Assembly: GCA_037446495.1 (NCBI GenBank) | Contig: JBBIIL010000141.1 | Coordinates: 1-5,360, forward strand | Direction of reading: 5' to 3' | From: CAIXZV01 sp037446495 | GTDB taxonomy: Bacteria > Chloroflexota > Limnocylindria > Limnocylindrales > CSP1-4 | DNA length: 5,360 nt | In this document: one piece after another, positions 5,335 through 5,360 of the stretch | Numbering within the stretch: position 1 is the first letter of the stretch | Layout of the letters: the number at the start of each line of letters is the position of its first letter | Position numbers and translations under genes: made by a program | The notes under the pieces: generated by a model | The model's database searches: none | Seen by the model: the letters and a program-made list of their open reading frames with translations, nothing else | What the model was told of the DNA's origin: nothing

Positions 5335-5360
5335 AACCTGGCCGAGTCGATGTTCGACCG

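Noticed and set aside
5335..5360. tRNA-like string (TGGCCGAG ... GTTCGA) near the window end
   Set aside because: The D-loop GG is missing, GTTCGA comes too soon after the D-arm-like part, and no acceptor pairing is possible within the window.
1..5360. CRISPR array, insertion sequence or attachment site
   Set aside because: No regularly spaced repeats, transposase motifs or flanking inverted repeats were seen. The broken genes near 1320-1614 have no visible mobile-element ends.

Overview
The window is very GC-rich, with G/C in most third codon positions. Ribosome-binding sites are GGGAG/GAGGAG-like, and one gene appears to be leaderless. The gene families (an ArsR-rhodanese-type tail, a NiCoT nickel/cobalt permease, a Fur-family regulator, and an HMA/TauE-like/cupredoxin fusion) fit a high-GC actinobacterium-like organism. 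No marker gene fixes the taxonomy. A 138-base run of N inside one gene shows this is a scaffolded draft, possibly metagenome-derived, and some oddities may be assembly or base-calling artefacts.

Layout. (1) Bases 1-207 (+) are the 3' end of a rhodanese-domain protein, probably the tail of an ArsR-rhodanese fusion. It overlaps by 4 nt the start of (2) a PLP cysteine desulfurase / selenocysteine-lyase-like gene (204-1312, +). This gene is interrupted by the N gap at 481-618, and its reading frame differs on the two sides of the gap. (3) Bases about 1320-1614 hold broken minus-strand genes: the N-terminal remnant of an ABC transporter ATPase, cut off shortly after Walker A, and the start of a second cupredoxin domain. 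Three apparent single-base deletions in G/C runs occur here. (4) Bases 1534-3354 (-) encode a copper-handling membrane protein: disordered N-terminus, HMA domain with CxxC, seven-helix TauE/DsbD-like membrane domain, then an extracytoplasmic cupredoxin. (5) Bases 3538-4617 (-) encode a complete NiCoT-family Ni2+/Co2+ permease. (6) Bases 4736-5188 (+) encode a complete Fur-family regulator, divergent from the permease. (7) Bases 5189-5360 hold no supported gene but contain two strong, closely spaced stem-loops.

How the genes may work together. The permease and Fur-family gene share a 118-bp intergenic region. Its permease promoter candidate (-35 AGGACA, 17-bp spacer, -10 TAGGAT) carries a TTGCG-N5-TTGCG direct repeat in the spacer. 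This resembles the TTGC-type box reported for the nickel regulator Nur, so the most economical reading is a nickel-responsive repressor controlling nickel uptake. The adjacent copper protein extends the metal-homeostasis theme. The rhodanese and desulfurase look like a translationally coupled sulfur-transfer (or selenium) pair. All the families are known. I do not see a clearly new system, and the most testable novelties are the operator, the copper fusion protein and the unexplained hairpins.
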